From Sweltsa coloradensis (taxonomy: Eukaryota; Arthropoda; Insecta; Plecoptera; Chloroperlidae), in contig JAMZAV010000004.1 in NCBI GenBank assembly GCA_024449915.1, forward strand, positions 372,001 to 436,000: 64,000 nucleotides of DNA, read 5' to 3'. Of the stretch, positions 34,962-47,664 are shown piece by piece; within the stretch, counting starts at the first letter, position 1, and each line of letters starts with the position of its first letter. The notes under the pieces are model-generated. The model made no database searches and had not been told where the DNA came from. It was given only the letters and a program-made list of their open reading frames with translations. The position numbers and the translations under genes are program-made.

Positions 34962-37458
34962 ATGGTTTACACCTAGGTTAGCTACCAACTAGGTAGGTCT
35001 ATAAACACTTTTCAAGTGCAATTTGTTTAAAAACGTATTAGTAGTAGGCCTACCACTGAAAGAGTAAACAACATTTCAAAATCCAGTCCTGTTTTATTAG
35101 TTGTATGGTGCCTATACCTAGACTCACTGTATATTCCTAGAAATAGCTATGGGGTACATACCGGTACCCAATTCATTTTGTTTATTTAGCCTCTAGTATT
35201 AAGAATATAATACCTATTGATCAGTACCACTCATGTTGGTACCGTAATTAATATGAAGTACTGATCTGTTTTTGTGATCTAGACATAGGCCTAACTTTAT
35301 TTACAGTCACACGTTACAATATTTGGTGTTGGTAAACATTATTGTAGTACTAGTAGCATCTGCATACTCTGTTAAAACTTTACTGTAATGCAAATCCCAT
35401 GAAAAATATAGATATACCTTATGTGTACATATTATATGATATTATATGCCTATAAATTGTTACAATTTATTTTTGTTTCTTGTACCTACCCTTACCTAAC
35501 TAGGCTAGCTACTTACTTTTTTACTTGTATGAGCTAAAATCTCTCCACCCCCACCCGTGGACACCAAAAAATTGCCCTCCTAATCACAGCCACACTCCTC
35601 TAAAATAAAAACTTCCTCAACAATAACAAAAGCCCAAAGTGTATGTGGATGTATGTATAGCACTGGTACCAGAAGTAACCAATTGCCGTTTAAATATATA
35701 CCTATCATTTGTCATTTTTATATGTTCGTCGACAGATGATGGATGGTACCAGTGTAGGGAATCATGGGAAGACCTGAAGTTCAAGAAATCAATAAATTGA
35801 AAATTAATTGTTTAAGAAACAAGCTTCACTGAATGATCACTGAGAAACCTCCAGGATTATTATGGATATCTATTAGACATACCCAGCAAGACCTCAGTTT
35901 GAGTGAGTCCCTTTGGTGGTTGGTGGGAATTTATTAGAGATGGGCCGATTCCGGTGATTCCACCGATCTCTAGAGTCGTGTAAATAATAATAAATAAATA
36001 CTGACATACAAAAATCTATGTTTGTATATGAAATTCATTATGTTATTCTGCTAAACAATCTTTCTCAGAATAGTCCATGTGTTTATGTTTTGACAGTGTC
36101 TGCCTGAGCTTGGTTAGTATAAGAATTGGAAATCATTCAAGAATCGGTACCTACCGCACACAAGAACAGAAAGCATCAAACCAGGAATCGACCCATCTCT
36201 AGAATTTATAGATTGAGCTGTTACGATGTTGTTCCTAATGATTAGACCAATTGCTTTTAAAGCAGGACAAATTATTCAAATTTAATACAATTCAGACTCT
36301 GGTCGGGATGGATTTAATATTTTCTTAATTGTATTAATATCATCAATTTCACCTACGGAAGTGTTTCCCGACTATCCAAATCGAGAAACAGGACAAATTA
36401 TTGGGTTTCCTGTGTAAAATGTGAAGTAAGTTTAAATTTGAAAAAGTATTGTCAACCATAAAATGTTTTAGTTTTTAAATAAGATTTGGCATTTTTGTTT
36501 TAATCGTAAAATCGCCCCCCACCTTCCCACTGAAAGCTAGTTGTATTTATTATATGTGCAGTTTCATTCTTTTCAATACGGTACATAATGATTTAGAATA
36601 CTATAACACAATCAAACAAACATCATTAATTACATAAAGTACAAGCAATGGTGTATCCAAGGGGGGAGGTTATGGGATTTACCCCCTCCCTCCCCCCCCC
36701 CTAAAACAAAAGAGAGAAAAGAGTCAGATAAGAGAGTGGGAGGAAAGGAGAAGGAGGTATTGCCAATCTGGCATGTCGACACCCTCCCATTGTACATTTT
36801 ATTCTTAATATGCCACGGAGTACAATACTTTATTCAATTTTTTATTCGAGAAGTCTACAACATTGTTCACTCATAGGCCTATGCAAGCATTTGAAGTTGT
36901 CCAATACAAAAATTAAAAACGTACATTAATCACCACTTTGGTTTGTTACCGAGCGAAAATAAATACATAAGATATCTTCCCCTCCCCCTACACACATTCC
37001 CCCCCCCCTCTCGACTCTATCATTATGTAGTTTACTCATCATCATTATTCTCATATTTGTATTAGGGTGTGAGAATTGTGTTCGTTGGTTCGTCTAAAAC
37101 ATAATTTTATGATTGCTGTTATCCGTTTTGTATTTGAGTGCGCAGTGTCACCGAATGCTCGTGACTTCGTGTGAAATAATGTTCGTCTGTGTTTTTAACG
37201 AAAACCTTTTTTATACGACTGCGTGTCCCGTTGCGTTGACTACCTTCAGTATTGGGCGGTTCAGAAATGTCCACTACGATGACGAATCGTTGATCAAACC
37301 TTGCAAGAGGTAGTGGGTGGATATCCATCTTCGTTTCGTACTCGTTGTCTACTACCTGTCTCAGTTTTAACACGAGCGCAACCGTGATAGGTCGCGTGTT
37401 TCTGTGTAAAAGTTGTTTGTGTTGTGGTTTTGTGTGTGTTTCATTTGTTTGTTAAGTG
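34962..37458. other. Spacer downstream of NitFhit
   Basis: No exon seen. It contains a further copy of the GGGAAACAC core repeat (36,347-36,397) and a GTATCCAAGGGGGG motif near 36,652 resembling the hAT-type end at 62,021. The stretch from about 37,130 to 37,400 is richer in CG dinucleotides and may be the promoter/5' UTR of the gene starting at 37,485. Confidence 0.45.
36347..36397 (-). repeat. GGGAAACAC core repeat, copy 3
   Basis: Minus strand reads TTTGGATAGTCGGGAAACAC followed by TTCCGTAGGTGAAATT, as in the cores at 2,172-2,215, 8,754-8,795 and 58,375-58,418. No hairpin is attached here. Confidence 0.55.
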
Positions 37459-37484
37459 ATGGACTGTTGACCAAAGTGTTGAAG

Positions 37485-37515
37485 ATGTACCTGAACGGAT
37501 ACAGGTGGTTTCTAG
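37485..37515 (+). CDS. Possible first coding exon of a gene running off the right edge
   Basis: ATG at 37,485 in a fair context (GAAGATGT) opens MYLNGYRWFL and meets a strong donor, CTAG|GTAAGA, after 31 bases (phase 1). The bases upstream are CG-richer than the surroundings, and a four-codon upstream frame (ATG GAC TGT TGA, 37,459-37,470) precedes it. The peptide could begin a signal sequence. No second exon was found in the remaining 26 kb, so intron 1 would be very long. This is a guess from start context plus donor only. Confidence 0.3.
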
Positions 37516-38374
37516 GTAAGAATGGCAATCCTAACCTGTAGTGTCATCAACTTTTAGTTCTAGGCCTATAGGCTTCGCAAAGCATCATCGCGCGTGCTAT
37601 TTTCATTGAAATGAGCGCTGTAGATTTGTAGGCCAATGCATTAATTACCTCTACCCACCGACAAAACGTTTTCCTATAGGCCTAAATGAATTATTCATCT
37701 AGGTATGGCACAGGCCCCAAGCCCTTCTCATTTTTATAGAAGGGTTAGGCTTTAGTTCTATGGCTTGCGCTCAGTTCTCATTCAAGCATAGACAGCAACG
37801 TATAGATGATTCGCTTACAGTCTTCCTTCCTCCTTTTGCCTTACGTCGTTTGGACATTGTCATTGACTTAATTGTTGATTGTACCTACTCCATCTTTAAA
37901 CACCAGTGTATTTGATTTAGTGTGCCATTGTTGTCACACTTCACTTGTGTCACTCATATTGAGTGAATCGAGAATCCAAGGAAGACTTTTCCTCCCTGAC
38001 AAAAATCCCTAAATTGCTCAGACGCTTTCTGGCCTCTTGCCATTGCCATCATGGATATCTATCCAAATACATGTGTTCACTTAGGGCCACAACACTGATT
38101 TTCCTGTCAGACTTAAATTTAACCAAAAGACTACTTGCACCGCTTTGAAAGGTTCATTAGCTAGCACTGTTATGTTGTTCTCACTCTTCAACACTTCCCA
38201 TATAACGTACGAAACCAGGACAAAAGGTTGGTATCCCACTGGGCTGCGAAATCACCCTAACCTTGAGCTCAGGGGTTCGCCGATGACACTGATCATTTCT
38301 AAACGATTGATTTTGTGACATGACTTCTCTTTGATTGAAATGTTCCTATTTGAGACGACTAGTATGAAGTATTA

Positions 38375-38440
38375 CAAAAAATCCATTTCGTGTGCGGGAT
38401 TCGAACCCACGTTCTTATAGGTCCACCGTGAAGTCGCACA
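38375..38440 (-). repeat. tRNA-like relic
   Basis: Minus strand carries GTGGGTTCGAATCCCGC, a good T-arm with B-box GGTTCGAATCC. The 5' side has no A-box and no acceptor strand to pair with ACACGAA, so it is a tRNA-derived SINE remnant at most, not a tRNA gene. Confidence 0.45.
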
Positions 38441-40369
38441 TTTGACAATGTAGGGCCTACAGATTTTAATTTGAGATATAGCACAAAGCATAAGTGATGG
38501 GTTTCCATACAAATGTAATGCACTTATCATGATTACGTAGTTGATTCCAAGACAATACAGACAGACATACACAGTAGCCATCGTTCACGATCGACCTAAA
38601 AAAAACTGGCAGCACGAACATTTTACTAAGATGTTGTGCTATTCGTTGTACAATCATTTTTTATGGAGCACAGCACAATACAAGAGAAAGATCATTTTAG
38701 TTCGGCTTCGGCAGAGTTTGGGGTTATGTAACGAGAGAACCGGCCGCTGTGATGAGATGTAGTTCTCTGGTTGGTCGGCGAACGTATCTTAATTTCCATT
38801 GTGGACAATAATTACATTCGCTCAATCTCATTTGACCTATTTATGATAATTTTTGTTGGGGATCGGGGACTCTTGTGGTACTTTTAGGAGTTGTGATGTG
38901 GTCATGTATGTAGTGTACAAGACAGCACAACATATACATGCTATGCTACCGCCTGTCATCAGCAAATTAAATCTTCGTAATATTTGATATTTTCCTCGTT
39001 TCCTTCGTTCGCATTTATGTCAAAAATCCAAGTGATGGTTTTTTTTACCCCCCCCCCCCCTCGTTCCAAGGACATCCAATTAAAAACATATAACTTCACT
39101 ATTTAGACCTGCCATTCATCCAGTCTTTTATTTTACTTGAGTTGAGACGACATTCTTGGGAAGTAGGGTCTAGGAACTCGGGGGAATTTATAAGTTCTAT
39201 TCTCTTCAATATTCGACAAGCAGGTATAAGATTTGTGTCTTATCGCATTGTATTCAATATCCAGCCGGCGTCGTGTCGACGAGCTTACCTCAGACATTGC
39301 TTGGACGGACTTTTCCACAGTTCGAAAGTCACGAGAAATCTTGGGAAATTGCGACACCCACACAGCGTTGTCCGCGTTCTATTCTCTGTTGGTCAGGACT
39401 TGCCTTTCTCTGATTTACTCGCTAATTGTACTAGTAAAATTAGACCCTGTGGTCCTCCACCACATTAACTTTGATTTGATTTATGCGCTTGCCTTGCTTT
39501 CGTTTCTCCGCACTCTGTTTCAGAAAAATTTAATTGCCATAATTTCCATCTCCTGTGTCTGTGTGTATGGTAGGTACCGGTACCTAATCAAATTTGAGCC
39601 AGTTTAGCTAAAATCTCTAGGCGGTAGTCTTTAGTCATTAGCGTTGGAGAATTTCTGTAAATTATGTCCTCCTAATGTTAGGTATTTGATATATTAGATC
39701 TGGAATGTACTCTTTCAAGATGACCGAGTTCAATTTCTAAGATTATAAATTTCTTTAAAGAGATCTGCTTGAAGACTTTCTGTAAAAAATTGGGGTAGGT
39801 ACAATTAACTTTGTATCTCAATTTCTCCACTGTCTTCCTAACAGTTCAAAAATGGCGACGGGCTGAGACGACGACCGACGAGTAGGACATCAAACATCAA
39901 TTCTTTATTTATTATACTTTGAAACCAGAGTTAAAAAAGGAAGATATTTAATCAATTTAAATTAAAATAAATAAATTCGCATTTAGACAAAAGAGTCTCC
40001 TCACTCCCTCACAAGCCTCACCGATTTTCAGTGGGGATCTTACATTTAAAGAGGACCAGGGTGCGAATTGATAGGGGGGATTTAATTTCATCCCTGGTTC
40101 TGTTTTACTGAAAGGTATTCCCGCCGGGGATGGCTAAATCCCCACCTCTGGATACCCATCTCATCTCATAACTTATCAAGTGACTTTATCTCGTAAAGTT
40201 AATGAATAATGCATCAATTTTCACATATTCCTAGCCATGAAGTGTTTGTACATCAATAAACCAAACCAATGGATTTTTTTATCCTTTCAAAATAATACCT
40301 CGCGGATAGCTTCTAAGGCCATCTCGAGGGCAATACTACCTAAAACATTTAGCCCGCACAACTACAAGT

Positions 40370-40826
40370 AATATACTTGGCCAACCCCCCTCGGCGTCCG
40401 CCAAGCCGTCAATTCGCACCCTGAAGAGGACCCAACCAAGCCTATAGATACACGCCGACGCCATCAACGTCAAATTCCAACTCGCAACCTTCTCGTGGTT
40501 TGGCCCGTGATTATGAGAGTTTTTCTCCCTGAAACTAATGGCGAGCTCTGGGTTGTCGTCGGGGAGCTTTCCCCTTCCCTTTGACAACCTCCCCGACAGC
40601 GACGACAATGACAACACGGACGGATGATGACACAGACGGAGACGACCACGACGTGGGGGAAACCCCTGCCCTCCCCATACGCTTGTGGCTGGTTCCGACC
40701 AGCACAGGCCTGTCCACCCCTTGTCCCCCCGCGTCATCCCTTACGTCCCTCCCTTCGTCTCGATTAGCCAAGTTGCATAAATATGAGACGTTAAGCAATA
40801 TCCAATCAATCAATCAATCAATCAAT
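40370..40826 (+). mobile_element. Retroelement 3' end with (CAAT)n tail
   Basis: GC-rich sequence quite unlike its surroundings, ending TGAGACGTTAAGCAATATCC followed by CAAT repeats. A GC-rich body and a perfect simple-repeat tail fit the 3' UTR of a CR1- or RTE-type LINE or a SINE that borrows its tail. No coding part recognised. Confidence 0.5.
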
Positions 40827-40894
40827 TCTTTCTTTCTTTCTTTTCTTTTCTCTTCTTTTTTTTCTTTTTCTTTGTCTTTTTCTTTCTTTTTTCC

Positions 40895-41158
40895 TTCCCC
40901 CCCCCCCTTTCTTTTCTTTTCTTTTCATTCTACACCCTTTTTTATATTTGATTCATTCATTAAATGCATATAATATATATTTTTTTATTTGTTACCAAAA
41001 TTGTTGTGTTCAAATGCATTGTTGTTGTAATGCTACTATTTCAAATATCTACGAAAATGTAGTTTATTGTTGTTTCTGCATCTATGTAATTAGATTTATT
41101 TAGTTGTCCTCCTTTGTAAATCAGTTTTTATAACTGAATAGGATAGACGTTAAATAAA
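40895..41158 (+). mobile_element. LINE 3' tail, second copy
   Basis: Closely matches 22,551-22,850 from ACACCCTTTTTTATATTTGA to GGATAGACGTTAAATAAA. It directly abuts Helitron-like copy 7, which begins at 41,159. Confidence 0.55.
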
Positions 41159-42204
41159 CTAGGAAAACGCTAAAGTCCCGCCGCGTTGATGGATGAGCTT
41201 TTTAAAATTTTTAGTTTGCGTGGGATATCTTTACTTTTGCAAGTGCTTTGTTTTGCTGCCTACGCATTGTAGGTGATTGTTGTCAAGTTTCTTTTGTTAC
41301 CTGTCAATTGGTATTATTTACCGTAAAAAACTTATATTAAATGCTTTATTTCTATGGATTCTGGCTAACTTTTTCAACTTTTTCTTTCAAAAGGTACTAC
41401 ATCAACATAACCTTAATGTCTATGTATAATATGAAAGTTGTAGCCCCACCCGTTTGGTCAGAATTGGCCCAAATGGCACGAAAATATCGCACAAAACATC
41501 AAAAAACTTATATTAAAAGCTTTATTTCTATGGATTCTGGCTATTTTTCAACTTTTTCTTTCAAAAGGTACTACATCACCGTAACCTTAATGTCCATGTA
41601 TAATACTAGGAAACGCTCAGTTGGACGCGTTGATAAGCGAGCACGTGCTATAGCTAGACCCACATTGCACATTTTTTTTAAATTTAAAAATTTACGACGT
41701 TCGCGTTTCCAGTATTATTTATTATTGCCAAGGTATTTGGGTAAACCCGTGTTTAAATCTTACTTTAAAATCCACCGCCATCTAGAGGATCTTGACTCCT
41801 TGGGAAAACTATTTAAACTCTTTGTTGACAAATAATAGACTACTTCCTCGAAAGTATTTTGATTACTTCTAGGTGGCAGTGCATTAGAAACTTCGCGCGT
41901 CTTTTCGTTGCCATGGCAACGTTACTTTTGTTATAATGTAATTTCCATCTACACTACTTATCGGATCAAACTAAAATTAACATATTCGTGACCGGACGGA
42001 CATTCTAAATGATTTGGCTATCTCAGATTTTGTCGCCGGTTAGTTTGAAAAAAAAACTTTCGATTAACTTTAATGTAACTTTTTAACTTTTTGAACGATT
42101 TTGCCACAAAACTAATGGCATTCAATCGAGAACAAAGCTTGCGGATGGTGAAAATTTCAACTCGATCCGAGCCTCCGTTCGAACGTTATCGCGAGACATA
42201 CAAA

Positions 42205-42242
<38 letters not shown>

Positions 42243-42606
42243 AGTGACTTATTTTTCCGGCAGAGTCAAATGGAAACGCTCGCTTCGCTCGCTTAATGAA
42301 CGTTGTAGCCCCACCCGTTTGGTCAGAATTGGCCCAAATGGCACGAAAATATTGCACAAAAAATCGAAAAAAAATCGTAAAAGTACGATATTCATGAGAA
42401 ATATTTCTTCGATTGTACCCAAAAACAATACACCTCTAAGTTCAGAGATTTCGAAAGTCCTGTCAAATTTTCATCAAGATCGGATATGCCGTTTGCCTGG
42501 TAGAGAGTTAACAAACAGACAGAAAAACAAACAAACAAAAAAAAAAACACCCGAGCTAAATTTTTTGGGGGTCGGTGAAATTGAAGTCTTCGCTTCGCTC
42601 ATCCAA
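41159..42606 (-). mobile_element. Helitron-like element, copy 7, containing copy 6
   Basis: Minus orientation: A|TTGGATGAGCGAAGCGAAGA at one end, GGGACTTTAGCGTTTTCCTAG|T at the other. The body contains direct repeats with GCTTTATTTCTATGGATTCT and GTTTGGTCAGAATTGGCCCA. It is the same family as copy 8 (51,408-52,317). A different Helitron-like element (41,606-42,296) is inserted in it. Confidence 0.6.
41606..42296 (-). mobile_element. Helitron-like element, copy 6
   Basis: Near-full-length match to copy 2. The flanks TAATA and TGAACG join to TAATATGAACG, exactly what copy 8 shows uninterrupted at about 51,674-51,684. The insertion therefore caused no target duplication and fell between A and T, as Helitrons do. 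It contains a run of more than 30 A. Confidence 0.7.
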
Positions 42607-44132
42607 TAATAAATAAATAAATAAATAAAACAATGGCCAACCAGTATTTTACATAGGAAATACCGACCCAACTCATTGACCACGATTCCCCACGCGGGCG
42701 TTGCCAGATATAAATTATCAAATCTGTGGCACATCAAACGCGTACGAATACGTTTACTGGTCGGTGCCATGTGTTCACGTGATGATATGATACGGTCGGT
42801 AGCCGCCTGGGCTACGTCGGTCTTTTAATTTGAGAGAGGTGAGACTGAGATGACGATAAACACGCGAGTGAATGATAACTGTTCTAGTTCATGTTTCTGC
42901 TGTTTCCGTGACATTGCGGTCGACAGCCATCCAGAGAGGAACCGTCGAACTGTTGACTTCTGCGCTCGTGTGCGACCAAAGAGAGGTCGGGGTTACGCCG
43001 GGAGTGGCGTTCTTATCAATCTTTTTATGGGGGGGGGGGGGATTTGGTTACTTTTTTATCAGTGGCGATCGTATCTTGCAGTCTTGCACCGTTGTGCGAC
43101 CTCTTTATAACGAATCACCTGTCAGGGCTGGCTGTTGTTTATTTTTTCCTGTAATTGACCTTGTAGTTGGTGGCAGGCTCATATCCTGATCATCCAGCCA
43201 TAGTTAGGCCTTGGCTTACCCTTCCATCGGTGTCAATACTATTTTTAAAATCCTCTCTCTGATTTTCCCTCTCCTCATCAACGCAGAACTCTTCGTTCGA
43301 GGTTGGATTAAACTGAAATTTGTCATTACTTATAATAGGCCTATATGTATATGCCTATTCAATCCGATTCCACACTCGAGGAGTGTTTCTCGAATCTTGA
43401 AATATTTTGACATAGTTCCTTGGAGTCCTTGGGGGGGGGGGGGGGGCTATCTCTACCCTCGCACATACATAGAAGAGGGTTCAAGAAGGGAAGTGTCTGG
43501 CGTCAGTGGTTGGCGGCTGAATCTGACCCGACTCCATGGTCGAAGGATATTCTTCCCTTGTACCATGACCCGACCCGACGCAGGTTGCAACCCCACCCCA
43601 GTCCTTCTTGTCCTCGACATGAAGCAGAGACGGAGCTCCCACAACTTGGACGAGGGTTCAAGCCAGTGGTGGGCGGCCCAGCTCAAAGACTGCAACCCGA
43701 GGGCGAAGAGTCTGACCTGACCTGACTGACGCCATCCTCCAGGGTAGCTCATTAGCCGCTGACGACGTCCTGGGAGGGCGTCTTGGCCGCGGTGTTGGGG
43801 GGTGCGGGGAGCCGGCCCCACACTTTCAAACATTTCGTACGAGTTGCTATTCGTAGCTACCAAACACACATCGTTGCGAGTTTTGCGGGTCAAGTTCGGG
43901 GAGGGATGTGTACATTGAACGAGGGAGAGAAGAACAATGACGTTCGTTATGAAATCAAAAAGTCCAAACTATTTTCTAATATGGGTTTTTGGTCTGTTGT
44001 TCCTGAATAACGTGATTAATTTCTTAATATTTATATTTAGGAGACTTTGACTAAACATAAGAACGCGTGTGAACCTGTAAGGTGTGAACTATGAGCCCAT
44101 GACCAACCAGCGGGATCGATTTCAATTATCGA

Positions 44133-44262
44133 TCGTTGGTTGGAAACTACTTGCACGTCAATGACGTCGCCGCCGTCAGGGTTGATTTGGAGTTTGGACT
44201 AAATAAAACTCCACCACTAAAAATCAGTTTTTGACTGAGTGGGTAGACTCTAAATAAGGTAC
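44133..44262 (+). repeat. CTGAGTGGGTAGACTCTAAAT repeat, copy 2
   Basis: Shares with 53,318-53,405 an upstream ATCGATxGTxG segment, CGCCxxCAGGGTTG, and the 3' part AAAATCAGT...GACTGAGTGG.TAGACTCTAAAT. Copy 1 (8,398-8,450, inverted) keeps only the 3' part. This looks like the 3' end of an uncharacterised short interspersed element. Confidence 0.55.
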
Positions 44263-44460
44263 CCACGTGAAATATTGTGAATTTCTGCCAAGTGTCAATT
44301 GAAAACAAAAGTGAATGGGTATTGATTAACTTCCGGACCGGACCGGTATGGTTCTATACTATGTTAATTATTCACAAGCGTTGCTGTGATGAATATTAAG
44401 TGTTCCTACTTGATGTCCTTCTCGGTTCTTCTTGGTACAAGTCGTGTTGTTTGGTTGAAG

Positions 44461-45017
44461 GGAGCCGTCCCACAGTGCCGCTTCCCGTAAGGCCATCAAC
44501 CTTTTTTTTCCCCCTATGCCATCATTACTACCTGTCGATAAAGACCATGTTACACTTGTTGGCCTAAGGGGAATTAATTTATTCCCCTTAGGCCAACACC
44601 CTGCATTTCATTATCGAAAATACAAAGAAGATTTGTTGGCGTTAGGGTAATTGATTTATTCCCGTTAGGCCAACAGCGTATATGCATCGTTTACGGTAAG
44701 GAGCGGGGCGTTGTTGGCTTTGGGGTAATTGATTTATTCCCCTTAGGCCAACAGCGTATATGCACCCCGCTCCTTACCGTAAACGATGCATATACGCTGT
44801 TGGCCTAACGGGAATAAACAAATTACCCTAAGGCCAACAAACCTTCTTTGTATTTTCCATAATGAAATGCAGGTGTTGGCCAAAGGGGAATAAATCAATT
44901 CCCCTTAGGCCATCAACGCTTCCTGTAACATGGTCTTTATCGACAGGTAGAAATGATGGCATAGGGGGAAAAAAAAGGTTGATGGCCTTACGGGAAGCGG
45001 CACTGTGGGAAGACACC
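44461..45017. mobile_element. Foldback element made of nested hairpins
   Basis: 557 bp flanked by perfect direct repeats GGTTGAAG (44,453-44,460 and 45,018-45,025). The whole element folds on itself around a centre near 44,739: TCCCACAGTGCCGCTTCCCG at 44,468 returns inverted ending at 45,010. Within it, five units near 44,559, 44,635, 44,714, 44,799 and 44,876 are each a smaller palindrome of the form TTGGCCTAAGGGGAAT...ATTCCCCTTAGGCCAA. Between units lie ATGCATCGTTTACGGTAAGG-type and TTTCATTATCGAAAATACAA-type spacers, also mirrored. There is no coding frame. An 8-bp duplication fits hAT, P or Merlin type transposition; the GG-starting ends do not resemble hAT. Confidence 0.8.
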
Positions 45018-47526
45018 GGTTGAAGCGAGGCCCCAGGTATGCGAAGAAAAAACACGAGTCAGGCGAGAGTCACTCCCAAAAGTAGACGCTCACGTTTCGA
45101 GTTAAATAGAGTTCAACTTTTTTCTTACCTTACCGACTGTATAATTATTAAAATTAAACCATTTTTTCTATCGGGCAGTAACTTGTTTGTTGGGGGATGG
45201 AGATTTTCATGTATCCATGAGTTGATGTTGTTAGTAAAATCATGGAGCTAGAGCTAATACCGGTACTGAATAATAATCCATCATCCCCAGAGAAAAACCG
45301 AACAGAAATTTTAATAGGGCCTATTTTGTGATCTGTTTTTTTGTGTGTTGAGGATTAGGGGGCATAATAATTTTTTTTTAAACATCACGCAGTAAATTAA
45401 ATTAAACCTGAATTAATGTAGGTTCTACCGGTACCTACGAGGGCGTATCTCCGTCTATTATGGTGATGCCATAGGGAATGCTAGAACCTTATTGCCTTTT
45501 AATTATATCTCCCATGATGAAGAATGATCTCTTCCATCCCCGGAGCATTGCAAGGGAAGGAAGGGCTACAGATTCAAGCGTCTGTATATTTCGTTCACCT
45601 TGCTATTTAGAATTGTTCATCAAAACCACTCAGTTAGTTCGTTATTCACCTGACCTGTCGTTGTCAGCGTCACACATCTGTTTTGTACACAATTAATTGT
45701 AAACTTCCTCTATGTCGCATTTCCGTAGTGTGGATGTGTTCTACATTTGCTCGAAACTCTGCAATAAACATTGTTTATAAACGAACTCCGCTCACTTTGG
45801 AGCTTCGAGTTCATGGCTTCAGCCTCCAATCTATTTGGGTACTAATGCAAATGTTTTAATGTATATTAATATTAATATAAAAAAATCAATGTATCGTAAA
45901 ATATGCCTAGATATATAGCCTAACTACCTGTAGCTAGTGAATAATTCTTTTTTTTATAGACCCTACTTCTTTCTGACTGCCCCTGGCAGAATACAATCAC
46001 GAAATGATGATATCATATGAAATTGCATAAATGCGACATGCTCAAAAGATAACACAATACAAATAATTAATAATGCTTAAAGGTTAAATCTTGTTAGGTA
46101 AAGCTATAGAATGTTGAGTATTGATTAATTTTTATGTTGTAAGGCATCGTTACAAAATGCATGCCCATTGGCCATTGCATTGCCATTGCATGGTAGAAAA
46201 TGTACTAATTTCAGTAATTTGTGAGCCGTAACACGATGAATAATTGATCGTCGGATTTAAAATGTATTTGGTCGGCCTATCAACCATGTCCAATGTCCAT
46301 ACAACGTACCTAACCCATTATGACATCAACGATATAATATGTTATAAGAATGAAATGAGTGTCCCAGGATGACTGGGAGTGCCCGTGAACCTCGAACCCA
46401 GCCTGCGTGCCTGTGTTCTTCTATATGAACGACCGATAGCTGTTATTATTGTTGTTTGAGCTCCAGGCTGTGATAATAATAACACTGTTAATAACACATC
46501 ACACCACACATGTGAGGCGTATTAATTCTATCGAGCTACGCTTGGTCTCGATAACGATAAGGCGTCTGACATGAGACTCTGTCACAGCCAACACAATGGG
46601 CAGGCTACACACATGATACTCGCATGACGATTACCCTCGAAGTGCTTTTTGTCCGGCGGCGACAAATATAGAACCATCCATTGTGTGTTAAATTTACGAT
46701 TGAGTGGAGAGAGTGCACTATAATTAGAACCGCAATGAACAATACTATTATTTTTTTACTTTTTTACCGTATTTCGTTGATGATTCGGAAGTCGAGCGAA
46801 ATGAGCACACCCACTGTCTTTCATTAAACACATCCCCATGATTTAGATGTGGGGGATGAGAAGAAAAGTTTCGTTCTCAAGAACAGTTTGTCGTGTTTTC
46901 AATTAATTTGTATCAATATTTAATTTACGTTTAAAACTTTAAAAGGTCAATGCAATTTGGCAATTTTCGAGTACCCACAATTTTTGTATTGAAATGTACT
47001 TTTTTTTAGTTTGTTTATAATTATTATAATTTTTTTACGATCGAAAAATGCTTATTGCGTTTTTTGTTCGGAAATCAAGGTCAATGAGAACACTTGGAAC
47101 AATCGTCACATTTGCCAATAGTTGATTGTTCTAAACTCATTTCCAATTTTGCATCAGGCTGCATGTGTGGTCTTTTTTAGTATACTGATGTCTAGTTCAT
47201 GAAACTGGCGAAAATAAATACATTTTTAAATGATTTCCTTTAAATTTCATCTCTGCCCGCACCAACATAATCGGCGAGCGAATAATGGCCAAGCATAGGA
47301 AAGAGTGAACAACTGAATGGACACGATTTAAAAGTTGTTGGTGAATATACCTCCCCCAACCCCCACAGAATGTGTTACTGACCCCTCCTCTGCACAGGTA
47401 TACATTATGTATTATTTTGTTTTTAACACTTCTTTCATGCATCCGTACGGAATATTTATGAACAGCATAAATAAGAAACTAGAAGAACAGGTAATTTGAT
47501 AATTTAAATGAAATATTTGTTGGACA

Positions 47527-47664
47527 AAACACTGAACGCTTAGATGTATTTATTAGGATATTTCGACACTTTTCAAGTCTTTCTCTTTGTCTTAGTTCAA
47601 CTTTTAGTTTGAGCAAGACACTTAAAAAGTGTCGAAATATCCTAAAACATCTGAAACAGTGTTT
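47527..47664. repeat. Hairpin repeat
   Basis: AGGATATTTCGACACTTTT (47,555-47,573) is mirrored at 47,625-47,643. The pairing extends outward, with gaps, to AAACACTG/CAGTGTTT at the ends. Probably a small foldback-type repeat. Confidence 0.55.

Noticed and set aside
38375..38440. tRNA gene on the minus strand
   Set aside because: Good T-arm, but no A-box, no D-arm and no matching acceptor stem.
43211..43725. Overlapping frames of 169 and 101 codons in a GC-rich stretch
   Set aside because: Three frames, on both strands, are open at once, as expected for GC-rich, stop-poor DNA; none shows a domain.
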